64,000 bases of DNA from Macrophomina tecta (Eukaryota; Ascomycota; Dothideomycetes; Botryosphaeriales; Botryosphaeriaceae). The stretch's first letter is position 1, and each line of letters begins with the position of its first letter. Under the pieces are notes generated by a model. It searched no databases. It saw only the letters and a list, made by a program, of their open reading frames with translations, and was not told where the DNA came from. The stretch is from contig JAKSGN010000033.1 in NCBI GenBank assembly GCA_024180945.1, positions 868,001 through 932,000 of the forward strand. The letters are read 5' to 3'. Positions 24,001 to 34,451 of the stretch are shown here, one piece after another. The translations under genes and the position numbers were made by a program.

Positions 24001-25556
24001 CAACGACTACACCGGCATCTGTACCAGCGTCTTCTGCTGGTAGCTTGGAGCGGCCAATCCTGAGCAGTGTGAGCAACGTCAAGGAGAGGGCTTGTGGAAT
24101 GGCTGCAGCTCTGTTCAGGTCCTCTGACTTGGACGCGATTCAAAATCCAGTCACCATACGCGCGCTGGAAATTGCCAGAGAATCTCTCGTGTGCTTTTTA
24201 CGCGACTGGTATGGATTTTCCAGCGTAGTGGACTGGCATCCTGACGCACAGGTGGATCTCATCGCGGTCGACGAAGTGGATCTCCCCAAACTGATTGAGG
24301 CCTGCCCGAGTCTGAACAGTAACCTGGCGGATGGCCCCATGCTCATTGTCATTCGTGCTAGTGCCAGCAAGCATTCGGTCGCGGACGAGCTTATGAAACA
24401 CGTACATCTGGAGTATCTGTCACGGCCGGTCGGACCGTATAAGCTGGCCAGAGCATTGCAGAACGTTCTGGACCGGAGGACGAAGAAAAGCGCAGGAAGT
24501 GTTGCGGATTCTGCAGTCTCACCAAACACGACTGAAATGGAAATCCCACTGGAAGAGGTGGTCACGCACATTGAGCAAATCGCGCTCGAAACAGTCACCG
24601 ACGAACCGGAAACTATCGGCGTCCTCCACAAAGGAAACGTCCTCGGCAATGAGGAGAGCATGAACGCACACATGGCTTTGGACACTATACCACCCCCGGA
24701 CGCCGTACCGGCAGTCGAGCAAAACGAAGCATTCCCCTTCCCGGATCCTCCACCGGCCGCCACTTCGCTCGAAGACGGTCAAATCTCCCCATCCTTCATC
24801 CCACCCCACGACCGCCCACATTTTGGGCACAACCGCACCATGTCCTGGACGCCGCAAGAACGCCTCTCCTACGAAGCGCCACCATCCTCGCCCATGAGCG
24901 CGCAGGGCGCCGCCATGAGCTCTCCTCCCCCCAAAAACCGCACAACCTCCATGTCGTCGCGCGACACGAGCACCACGCCAACCCCTCGCCGCTGCTCCCT
25001 CAGTTTCAACAACAACAGCAACATCACATCGAACCAACACCACCAACCAACGCACAGCCCGCGCCTCCTCCTCGTCGACGACAACGCCGTCAACCTCCGC
25101 CTCCTCCAAACCTTCATGCGCAAGCGGCACTACACCTCGATCCACTCGGCGGCGGACGGCGCGCAGGCCGTCGCCGTCTTCTCGTCGCTGCTGGCCGCCG
25201 CTACGCCGCCCGACATCGTCTTCATGGACATCAGCATGCCCACCATGAACGGCTTCGAGGCCACGCGGCGCATCCGCGCCGTCGAAGCGGATTTCGCGGC
25301 GGGCAAGCTTCCGCACGAGAGATACCCGCCCAGCTTGATCGTCGCCTTGACCGGGCTCGCGAGCGGCAGGGATCAGAGTGAGGCGTTCACGAGTGGGTTC
25401 GATTTGTACATGACGAAGCCGGTGAGCTTTAGGGAGGTGGGCAGGCTGTTGGATAACTGGGTTGCGAATGGGGGGGCTGGGGCGGGGAGTGCGGGGGCTG
25501 AGGGGGGAGCGGCGGGGGTGGTGCCGTTTGGGCCGGTCGTGGGGGAGGTTGCTTAG
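21045..25556 (+). CDS. Hybrid sensor histidine kinase (GAF, HisKA, HATPase, receiver)
   Basis: Four exons (21045-21362, 21425-21579, 21634-21740 and 21997-25556) give 1379 aa. The order is a GAF-type sensor at about residues 45-205, a basic/Ser-rich linker, an H-box (SISHELRSPLHGIL, phospho-acceptor His about residue 567), an N-box (MNLFGNAIKYTKQG, about 736), G1 (DSGQGIS), F (LFTPFAQE) and G2 (GTGLGLSL, about 816) boxes, a long Pro/Ser-rich linker, and a receiver domain at about residues 1215-1345 with the phospho-acceptor Asp in FMDISMP near residue 1271 and the Lys in MTKPVS. All catalytic residues are present, so it should autophosphorylate and pass phosphate to a YPD1-type protein. No transmembrane segment is seen, so a cytosolic sensor is likely. 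The signal sensed is unknown. Confidence 0.93.
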
Positions 25557-26536
25557 GAGAGGGGAAGGCGATGGTGTGGGGAAGGGTGGTTAGGAAGGAG
25601 TGGGAAGAGGAAGAGGGGGAGGAGGGAATGAGAGAGAAGAAGAGGGGAGCAAGAGAGGAGAATGAGCCGGTGGGGAGCAAGAGAAGAGAGAAGAGTGGAT
25701 GGGCGCATACCGAAAGAGTGGTTCTTGATATGTTAATGGGTCTTGTACGGGCATTGCTATGGAAAGGGGGGGGGGGGGTGTAATATACGAAAGGGGGTTT
25801 CTCATCCTTGGCAAGGGCTATGGACTCGGGTATTGGGATGGATTGGCGTTTTCACCGCATCGAGATATCAGGGGATGGGATCAAGGCGTTTCTCCGTGGA
25901 AGAATTTAAGGGACAGGAAGCATAACTTCGAAAGTCGAAATCGGGATGTTTCTTCGGTGCCCTATCTCCTCTCATGTCTGGCTCGTGAGCTTGGTGCTGG
26001 AAGTAGTCGAGCGGCAGGAAAAGCCGTGCTGGTGAGGAGTTGTTTTTGCTTCACCATGAGATCGAAGACTGATATGGCTCAACAGAAGTCGGACAGGGCC
26101 CAAGAAAGGCACGCTCTCCAGCCTGTGCACGTGCAGGCAGAAACACCAGAGGAGATGGCGGTGCTCATTGGCGAAAGCGGAGCGAGTCAAAGTCAGCTGC
26201 ATATGCACGCTGCACGCTGTCGCCCCATGGGTCACAGTGATGCATTAGCGAAGGCCGGCACACCCGCCTCCCTCTGCCACGACACTCAGCCAGCCTGCAT
26301 GCATCATCCGGCCCGTCGAAACGCAGCGCATAGCGACTCTCCACGCCATCCCATCCCCCGGGTCAGGTTCTGCCCTTGCACCTTTTCGCGGCCCAACCCG
26401 CCACCAGAAAGAGGGAGGAGCATCGTCGTCATCATGGCCGGCGGCGAGTCGGTATAGAGAGGCTCGCACGGCTGCCGGCTTCCCTTTCCCTCCCCTCGGC
26501 CTCTTGCCGATGTTCGTTGTGCGTGTTGATGTTTGA
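25557..26536. other. Intergenic, purine-rich 3' flank
   Basis: Bases 25560-25700 are A/G-rich, and a G-run lies at about 25767-25778. No supported gene was found before the next start at 26537. Confidence 0.55.
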
Positions 26537-28962
26537 ATGGCCGAACTCGTCGCCTCGATCATCGCCCTCGCCGGCTCCGGCGCCGCGCTGGCCCGCTCGC
26601 TGTACGGCGTCGCTGACGCCATCACCACCGGCAACGACAGCACCACCACCACCAACAGGGATGCCCGCCTCGTCGCCGCCGAGGTCGCCGTCTTCGCCCA
26701 CTCGCTCAGCGAACTGACGCACCACCTGGACACGTCGTCCTCGCCTTCGTCGCCGGCGCGGAAAGTGCGCGAGGTGGCGCTGCCGCTGCACGACGCGTGC
26801 GGGCGCGTGCTGGACGACCTGAGGGCCGAGATACCCGGTGGTGTTGATGCGGTGGTGCGCCGGCGGCGGCACAGCTCGCCCTCGTCGTCGTCCTTCTCGG
26901 CGCGCGTGCGCTGGCTGTTCCACAAGCCCAAGATGCGCCATCTCAGGCTCGAGATGGACAGCTTGAAGATGGCGCTCGTGCTGGTCGTCGCCGCGCTGAA
27001 CTACGACGAGGCGGCGCGGTCCGAGGCGCCGCTGGCGATAACGTGAGTATAGACCCTCCAGCGCCATGCAATCCTCCTGCCTTCAACCGCGTTGCTGATT
27101 CTTCCGCTCGCTTGTTGGGCGTGAACAGCGACCCCCTCCGCGAACACGTCTCGACCTTCCTGCTCGCCGCCTCCGACGCCGCCGCCCGCGTGCTCGACAG
27201 CAGCGACGCCCTCTCCTCCGCCGCCCACTCCGACCTGCACAACGACTTCCGCGACCTCTTCTTCAGCGATGCCGACAAGGACAACACGCGCTACGTATCA
27301 GCACCACCCGGCACCTTCCCCATGCCCTCGCCCACCACCACCACCACCACCAACACCGACATCCACTCCTCATCCTCGTCCTCAACAACAACAACAACAA
27401 CCACCCCCAGCCTTGCCCCGCCACCGACCGCAACGACCGCAGACTCCTCCGACGACGCCCCCCCGCGGCCGACAACCCCCATGACGCCCGTGAGCTCTGC
27501 TCATGCTCCCGCCGCGCAGAGTAACGCGCCGCCGCCGCCGCCGCCGCTGATGCTGCCTTACAGTCCCGCGTGGCAGTCGTCTGGCCGCGCCGTCACGGCG
27601 CAGCGCGTGCTTGGCGAGAAAGGGCCGGCGTTCGACGCGCTGAGCGAGGCGCTGGGCCTGCGCGCCCAGCGGTGCGCGTATCTGTTTGCGCTCGGCGTGA
27701 TGGAGATGCGGCCGCCGGCTGCGAAGTGGACGTGGGAGGCCGTACGCGGGGCGGGGAAGAAGGGGGTGGGGAGGCGGCTGCGGCGGCGGAGGGGCGAGGA
27801 GAGGATGGATTCGCCGATGCGGGAGGCGGTAGGGGTGGAGGAGGACGAGGGCGAGGACGAGGATGAGGACGGCGAGGAGGGTGGGTCTCGGGGAAGCGGA
27901 ATGGAGGAGCGGCGGAAGGGGTTCCACCATACGAATCCGTGGGCTGAGGTGGACCTTGCTGCGAGGTTGGCGCGGCTGGAGGAGATCTTGGCTGGGCAGG
28001 TTGAGGGCGGGCGGAGGGAGAAGGATGAACATGCCAGCAACGCTGGGTCGGCGCAGAACGCAGGGGAATCTAGGAGGGACGAGCCCCTAGAATCTGATGG
28101 AAGAGCTGATGGGACCGCAGAAGAGGGTGCGGTGCGAAAAGAAGAAGCTCCAGGAAAGGGAAAAGAAGCGCCGCGGCATACAGAAGAGATGGAGACGAAA
28201 GTCAATACTCCCCCAAGGGAAGCTGAACCTATAAAGGACGACATTGAGCACCGCAAGATCGAGAGCAGAAACGCCGAGGTTGGAAAGGAGCAGTCAGTAT
28301 CGCCAAGAATTGGCAAGCCAGAAGAGATTTCACCAAAGACAAGACCAGCCCATGAGAATGTTGACCTGCCAAGAAAGGAGGTACAAAAAACGGATGTGGG
28401 CATAGAGAAAAGGGACAAGGTAACTGAAGAAGGCCGAATAAGAGACCAGAAACCCATCACCGCACTTCGCTCGCCTTTCAACCCATCTCGCTCCAAAACA
28501 GCTCGGAGCCAGCATGTCACCCAGTCACAAGAGGAGGATGTGGATCTGCACCCGGGGTTTCGCCTTCCGAGCCTCAGCGCGTCAAGAATGGCGCGACAAG
28601 CTGAAATCCATAGACCGCGTACGCGGACTGCATCTCTTGATATTCCTCGGAGTGAGTATCCCTTAAGCAGTAACTTTGGGCACTCCATGTTCAATGAAAC
28701 CTCAGAATATCCCTCAACCCGCACGCTACCTCGGCCCGCGCCGGCACCCATTTCTGTATTGAATGAGCCAGCATCTCCCGCAGTATCAACAGCAGCCTCC
28801 ACGCGAACGGTTTCACAGCCAGTGATGGCTCGCTCCATGTACAATCAGAGTAATATTTCAATATCCACGGATCCGATGGGCACAGGATTGCAGAGACAAA
28901 TCCCATCCAGACCCGGCAAAGACTGGCACCGCTACAAGAAGGCGGACAGCTATCAAACGTAG
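26537..28962 (+). CDS. STAND-type N-terminal domain protein with disordered tail
   Basis: Two exons, 26537-27042 and 27129-28962, give 779 aa. The first 150 residues begin MAELVASIIALAGSGAALAR and continue as amphipathic helices, the pattern of the fungal N-terminal (Helo-like/STAND-associated) domain. That domain usually sits in front of NACHT or ankyrin modules. Here no NACHT, WD40 or ankyrin domain follows. Instead there are Thr/Ser/Pro-rich stretches, a conserved-looking block around residues 375-430 (RVLGEKGPAFDALSEALGLR and following), an acidic tract (EEDEGEDEDEDGEE), a Glu/Lys-rich region and a Ser/Pro-rich C-terminus. The overall function is unknown. A truncated or divergent NLR-like protein is one reading; a plain scaffold protein is another. 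Confidence 0.75.
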
Positions 28963-30851
28963 ACGCCGAAACCTCGACCCCTTCAATATTCGATGCAAGG
29001 AAAGATAAACTCAGAATTCATTGACTCGATCAATCACTGTACTGAACTCGCAGCCGTCTCATCCCAGCCTTCCCAGGAAGTCGTAGTCGCGCCTCGCTCT
29101 AAGAGTAGACCGCATATTCTCGTCGACGCTTTGTCCGCTCGGCTGCACATCCACCAGGGTCGACAAGTCGATCACATCGCCTTTATCCGTTGGCGGCAGG
29201 GACTCGGCAGACTCACCTCCCTCGCGAGTGCATGCTGCTTCTTCGAGGCTCGTATTCGATCCCCAAAGCCATGCCTGCCTCCTGCTTCCTGCAGCTACCG
29301 CCAGTCATTTCCTCCTACCGCTATCCAGCGCATTACTGTTCACCCCCTTTCTTTTTCCAGCGCTCACGCGGGAGCATACCGTTCTTTGAGATCCTGGCCA
29401 TGGAGCCGCCGCAATTGGCTCTGCTGCTGGTCTTTTACCACCGATTAATTGGAACATAGAGTCAGCACGCAAGGAAAGGCCAAACAAACTTCATTTGTCA
29501 TTCATCGTAGCGTGGAAGTATCCAAATGACGAGAATTTGAAGCTGCGTATTGGCGTAGCATGCGCTTATAAAGTGCGAAGGCCACCAACGGAAAATCAAC
29601 AGTGTCCTTTTGAGGCATTTGAGCGATTGATAAAGCGGATGTATCAGGCACAGCTGGCGGAATGAGCCGGTCTTTTCATGACGGATTCAGCCTCAGCTAA
29701 TGACGTCAGATATCCTGATTAGCTCCGCGCTATTGACAGGCCTGGCGACTCTCCTCAACCCCACTGCTCCGGTATCTCCCAAACAACATCACGACAAATG
29801 AGAGTTCCCATATGCGCATCGGCTTGAAGAGCTATGCAAGCCAGAGACGATGATTCACAGATGGTCATAAAGCCGAAGATACACGAAGTCAATCAATTGG
29901 CCTCCTAGGACAGTAACTGATCAAGATAAGATGTTGATATGGTATAACACCCGAAGACTTGTTCTGGCCACTGCCCCTGTATTGCTAACCCCGTATCACA
30001 CGAGAACGTGCCTTTCTCTATTTTTCAGCATGCGCGGCCTCTCCACTCTATCTATAAATAGCTCACTCTATGGCACGATCCAATCTCGCGTCCGCTCGCT
30101 AAGCACGATACTCGATAGCATGTTTCGTATGGCGGGAAAGACTGTAACAATCAAGACCGTGACACAAAGAAAGGGGTGGCCATCAGAGACTTGGCAGGTA
30201 CGTGAGATAATCCCGTATGCAGGTACACCGCGACATCCTTAGCAAGACCGAGCGAGCAATATTTCTGAACATTGTGAACTTCTTTTACTTCATTATGCGA
30301 AGATCAAGCTCGCCCGCAACTTTTGGCCCCCATCTCCGCCCCCAATCCTGCCCCGCTCCAGCCACCACCGATTCTCTAGCGCTGTATCACCCCCCTCAAG
30401 CACGTATCCCTCCCAATCTACTTGATCGCGCAGGATTCCACTTACGCGTCTGTGGCGTAACTTACTCCTTCTGGTATCTTAGGGCGCCTGTTGCGCTCTG
30501 TGAACCCTACAAGGCGTCGAGTTCCCACTTGAGTCACGCCATGTTGTACTGGTGGCTGTGTTCGCGAGCTTAGTCAAATCAGTGTATCCATCCAGCTATC
30601 TCCGATTCGACTTTTTCTGCCTTCCGGAATACACGCTTTCCTAGCTTGCATTAGCGCCGAATTGAGCAGGCCACATACAAGAATTTCCAGATAAATATTG
30701 GTGCGTTAGCCGAAGTGACGGCTATCCGCAGGATTGTGAACCTGGAAGCTGTGTCGTAGCCCCCTTATTTCTAGAATATATGTAAATACGACTTCGCGCA
30801 ATACTTGAATTTTGGCAAGCCCATTTCTGTTCTCGGGTCACCACGTTGAAG
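28963..30851. other. Intergenic, no supported gene
   Basis: About 1.9 kb. A TGACGTCA palindrome (CRE/bZIP-type) occurs at about 29701. Reading frames of up to about 150 codons occur but none shows a domain or splice support. The right end is the esterase promoter. Confidence 0.5.
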
Positions 30852-32647
30852 ATGCGATCTTTTGCACCTTGGATCGCTCTGGCATTGTCAGTACTTGCAT
30901 CGGCTCAAAACTCGAGCTCTCTGCCTATTGTTGACTTGGGCTATGAACTTTACCGTGCTTCGGGATTCAATGTAAGAATTCCGTCATATTTCTAGGCGTT
31001 CGCTTCTCACAGTTTCCAGGAAACCCGCCAGTACTACAACTTCTCCAACATAAGATATGCCGCTCCACCCACTGGAGACCTGCGCTTCAAAGCCCCCCAA
31101 GCTCCGGCTACCAATCGTTCTGTGATCAACGATGGCAGCATTGGCCGCATTTGTCCTCAACCACCCTCCTCCTCGAGCTCGTCTGAAGCGGCGTTCCTCC
31201 TGAATTATCTTGCAACCGGACAGATTGCCACCAATACCACCTCGAGCACGACCAGCTCAAGCAATTCCACGACGGACCCCCGTGAGACCGAAGATTGCCT
31301 GTTTTTGGACGTCATCGTACCGGAAAAGGTCTTTACGAACGCTGGCCAAGGAGATGGAGCTCCTGTCCTTGTTTGGATCCATGGTACGGAGACTGCCTAG
31401 ATTGCTCGCTTGGTTGCTAACCGGAATATCCAGGCGGCGGCTACACCGGTGGCTCGAAGGCGGCAGAAGCAACTCCCAGTGGACTGATCGACCGCAGCAT
31501 CTCGAACAGCTCTGACGGCGTCATCTATGTGGCCGTGAACTACCGCCTCGGTGCGCTCGGGTGGCTCTCAGGGCCAACCTTCCAGGAAAACGGCACCGCC
31601 AACGCCGGCCTGCACGACCAGCGCTTCGCCCTGCAGTGGGTCCAGGACAACATCCACCTCTTCGGCGGCGACAAGAACCGCGTCACCGTCTTCGGAGAGT
31701 CCGCGGGCGCCGGCTCCATCATCCACCAGCTCACGGCGTACGGCGGCCGCGCCAAAGCGCCCTTCCAGCAGGCCATCCCCCAGTCCCCCGCCTGGCTGCC
31801 GCTCCCCTCGCTGTACACCCAGGAGCAGCTCTTCCAGGCCTTCCTCGGAGTCGCGGGCGTCACCAGCCTGGCCGAGGCCCGCCAGCTCCCCTCCGCGCAA
31901 GTCATCGCCGCCAACGCCGCACTCATCGGCGCCTCCTCCTCCGGCCTGTTCTTCTTCGGCCCGGCCATCGACGGCGACTTCGTCACGCAGGACGCCAAGT
32001 CCCTGCTCAACCATGGCCAATTCGACGCCTCGGTCCACGTGCTGGCCGCGCACAACGCCAACGAGAGCCTCGCCCTGACCGCCGCCGTCACGACCGACGC
32101 CCAGGTCGATGCGTACGTCCGCGCCGCGCTGCCCAATGCTCCCTCGGCAGTCCTCACCTACATCTTGTCCACACTCTACCCGGCCGCCGCCAACGGCACG
32201 AGCACGCTGTACACCAGCCCCTTCGAGCGCCTGGCCCGCATCCTCGCCGACGCCGTCATCGACTGCAACGCCGCCGCGGTCGCTGCCGCGGCGGCGGCGA
32301 CGGCGCGGACCGCCTCCTACGCCTACCTCTTCGCCGTCTACCCCGGCCTGCACGGCCAGGACGTGCCGTACACGTACTACGACCCCGGCCGCGCGGATGG
32401 CACCGGCAACGGGTTTACCGCGCTGTTCCCGACGAACGCGAGCGTGGCGTATGTCTTGCAGGACTACATCACAAGCTTTGCCGTCGACGGCGTGCCGCGG
32501 AGCGCGCTGGACGGATTGGACGGCGGGTTTGTGCAGTATGGCGAGGAGAAGAAGTTGGTGCGGTTGAGCGAGGAGGGATTCGCGGTCGTGGAGGACCCCG
32601 CGGCCAATGAGCGGTGCAAGTGGTGGGCGATGAATTATCTTTCGTAG
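30852..32647 (+). CDS. Secreted type-B carboxylesterase/lipase
   Basis: Three exons (30852-30971, 31020-31383 and 31434-32647) give 565 aa, normal for the family. Residues 1-19 (MRSFAPWIALALSVLASAQ) form a signal peptide. Conserved blocks are FSNIRYAAPPTGDLRF, ETEDCLFLDV, the HGGGYTGGS oxyanion-hole region, the nucleophile elbow FGESAGAG (Ser about residue 251), AHNANESLAL (near the acidic triad position) and GLHGQDVPYTY (triad His region). It is an alpha/beta hydrolase acting outside the cell on esters; the exact substrate cannot be read from sequence. N-glycosylation sequons are frequent in the first 130 residues. The third exon is strongly GC-rich at third positions compared with the first two. 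Confidence 0.94.
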
Positions 32648-33662
32648 AAGGGGGTGGTTGGTGGTTTGGGAGGGCCGTTGTTAGGTGTAGTGGCCCCGCT
32701 GGCGATGGGGAGCTCCCGGGGGGGGGGAGGGGGGGGGGGAAGCGGAAGCGAAGTTTTTTAACTTTCTCTCCCAATTAATGCCGTTGCTGGCTTTTCGTAT
32801 ACCGATTTATAGCGTTCTTTTGCAACCTTTACCCTCTGTGAACTATCCGGGACCAAAGCTTTTGGCAAGAGAGGCTGTGGAGAATAGCATGTAGAGTCGG
32901 TGCACTCGCGCTAACGCGGATGTGCTTTATTTTATGACGCTCTGGCTGTCTTTCTTCAGTAAAAGAAAAAAAAAAAGAAACTCTCTGAGGCCTCATTTCG
33001 AGGTTTTGAGGCGACCTGCGTCCCAGGAAAGAATATGAAAGATGTTTTTGGAAAGCGCTGAACAGCGCCAGAAAACAGAGGACATCTAAGGGATAGTGCC
33101 ATGGCTGTTCTCGTAAGAGCGAGTAGACACCACAGCATGATAAAAGCTTTCGGAGACATCAACCAGGAGCTTGATATCAAATGGGACGGTGACTTTGAAA
33201 ACCCGAAGGGGTTTATCTCGACTGCGGAGATACGGGGCCTCGCGAGGAGGGGCAGGGGGCCTACGCTGCGCTGGTGGCCGAAACCTCTTCGTCTTGGAAT
33301 GGCAATCTGTTACCCGCTTCAAATACTGTGAGTAATCCGTCCCGTTTTGAACGCATTGGGCTTCCCTGTAGGGTGCGGGACTCATGTTCCCCGCTTTTAG
33401 AGCACTGCAGTTATCAGAAAGTCTGGCCGTTATGAATTAAGCTCATCTAAAATGGCTCGAGCTCATTAGATAAACGCTGCGTAGTGTAGTTGTGTTCGGC
33501 ATTTTGCTTCAATATCGTTATTTGTCCATCTCCACGTTTGAAACTCCGTATTTTTTTTTTTTTATAAATTTAGAGCTTCAATGGCCGCTATGTGTTCAGG
33601 TATCTGTCGGCTAGCTTCCGGCAAAAATGTAAACAGCCCGACCTGAGCGTATTAGCGCACAA
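32648..33662. other. Intergenic, with G-run
   Basis: Contains a very G-rich stretch at about 32717-32741 just past the esterase stop, then unremarkable sequence with short A and T runs. No gene was supported. Confidence 0.5.
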
Positions 33663-33905
33663 TTACCCAGGCCTCTGATACCCATCAGTCCAGCCTCGCA
33701 TGGCGCGGTACATTTCGGCGAAGTGTTCCGGAGGGTGCATCCGCGACTGGCGTCTAGCAATTACCGGGTCGAGGTAGCTTGGCGGGAGTTCTGCTGGCTG
33801 CCACTGGCCGTTCACGCATCTTTGGTTATGTGGTAGGACATAGCGGCCGTCTCCGCCGTAGCCACAAGGGCCAGGGAGGATGTGGTGGCCGCCTTGGGAC
33901 TGCAT
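33663..33905 (-). CDS. Possible small orphan protein
   Basis: From the first ATG this minus-strand frame encodes 80 aa beginning MQSQGGHHILPGPCGYGG, with two cysteines and many Pro, Arg and His. The open frame continues upstream to 34085 without an ATG. A branch-point plus ATAG pattern just 5' of the ATG (about 33908-33940) could be an intron acceptor, so the ATG might be internal to a larger spliced gene. No family is recognised. A relic is equally possible. Confidence 0.25.
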   Translation of the reverse strand: MQSQGGHHILPGPCGYGGDGRYVLPHNQRCVNGQWQPAELPPSYLDPVIARRQSRMHPPEHFAEMYRAMRGWTDGYQRPG

Positions 33906-34451
33906 TCTAGCTATTGAGCAGGAAATAATTTGCCAATCAGCTGTGGGATTACTTTTTGAACCTTCCGGAATGTTAGTGGAGGGTGGAGGGGGTTTGGCGA
34001 GCACTTTTGTTTTTTTGGGGGGTTTGTAGGGGATTTTATAGGGAGGTTCCGGTACACAGCGCAAGAGAATGGCAGGAGCCACGCGTTATGGGGTGGAATG
34101 TCACATGTAGGTGTCGACCAAAAGTCACGTCAGGGATACGTGGCGCTCAACTCTAATTTGAGAGTGGTCCTTGTGAAGCCCTCCTGGTCGGGTCAATTGA
34201 AAGGCCAACTTCGAGGCGTTCAACAGGTATGTGAGCTGCTAACAACGATATCAATACAAATGCACTCCGCAGGGATGTCCAGCGTATTGAAAGACAAAAA
34301 TTATTGATTATCTACGTACCGGGCCTTGATAACAACGATCGAACTACAGCGTTGACTGCTATTATATGAAATGAGTTCCGAGTCGGAAGAAGTTTTGAAG
34401 CTGGCGTATGTGAAAAATGACTGCCAAGAAGATCACCCCTTCACATCATCC
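33906..34451. other. Intergenic, possible upstream part of the small orphan ORF
   Basis: Contains the Pro/Lys-rich upstream extension of the small minus-strand frame (to 34085), then the 3' flank of the large secreted-protein gene. Nothing else was seen. Confidence 0.4.

Noticed and set aside
19000..33000. Secondary-metabolite gene cluster (kinase, esterase, membrane proteins together)
   Set aside because: No polyketide synthase, peptide synthetase, terpene cyclase or pathway transcription factor is present.
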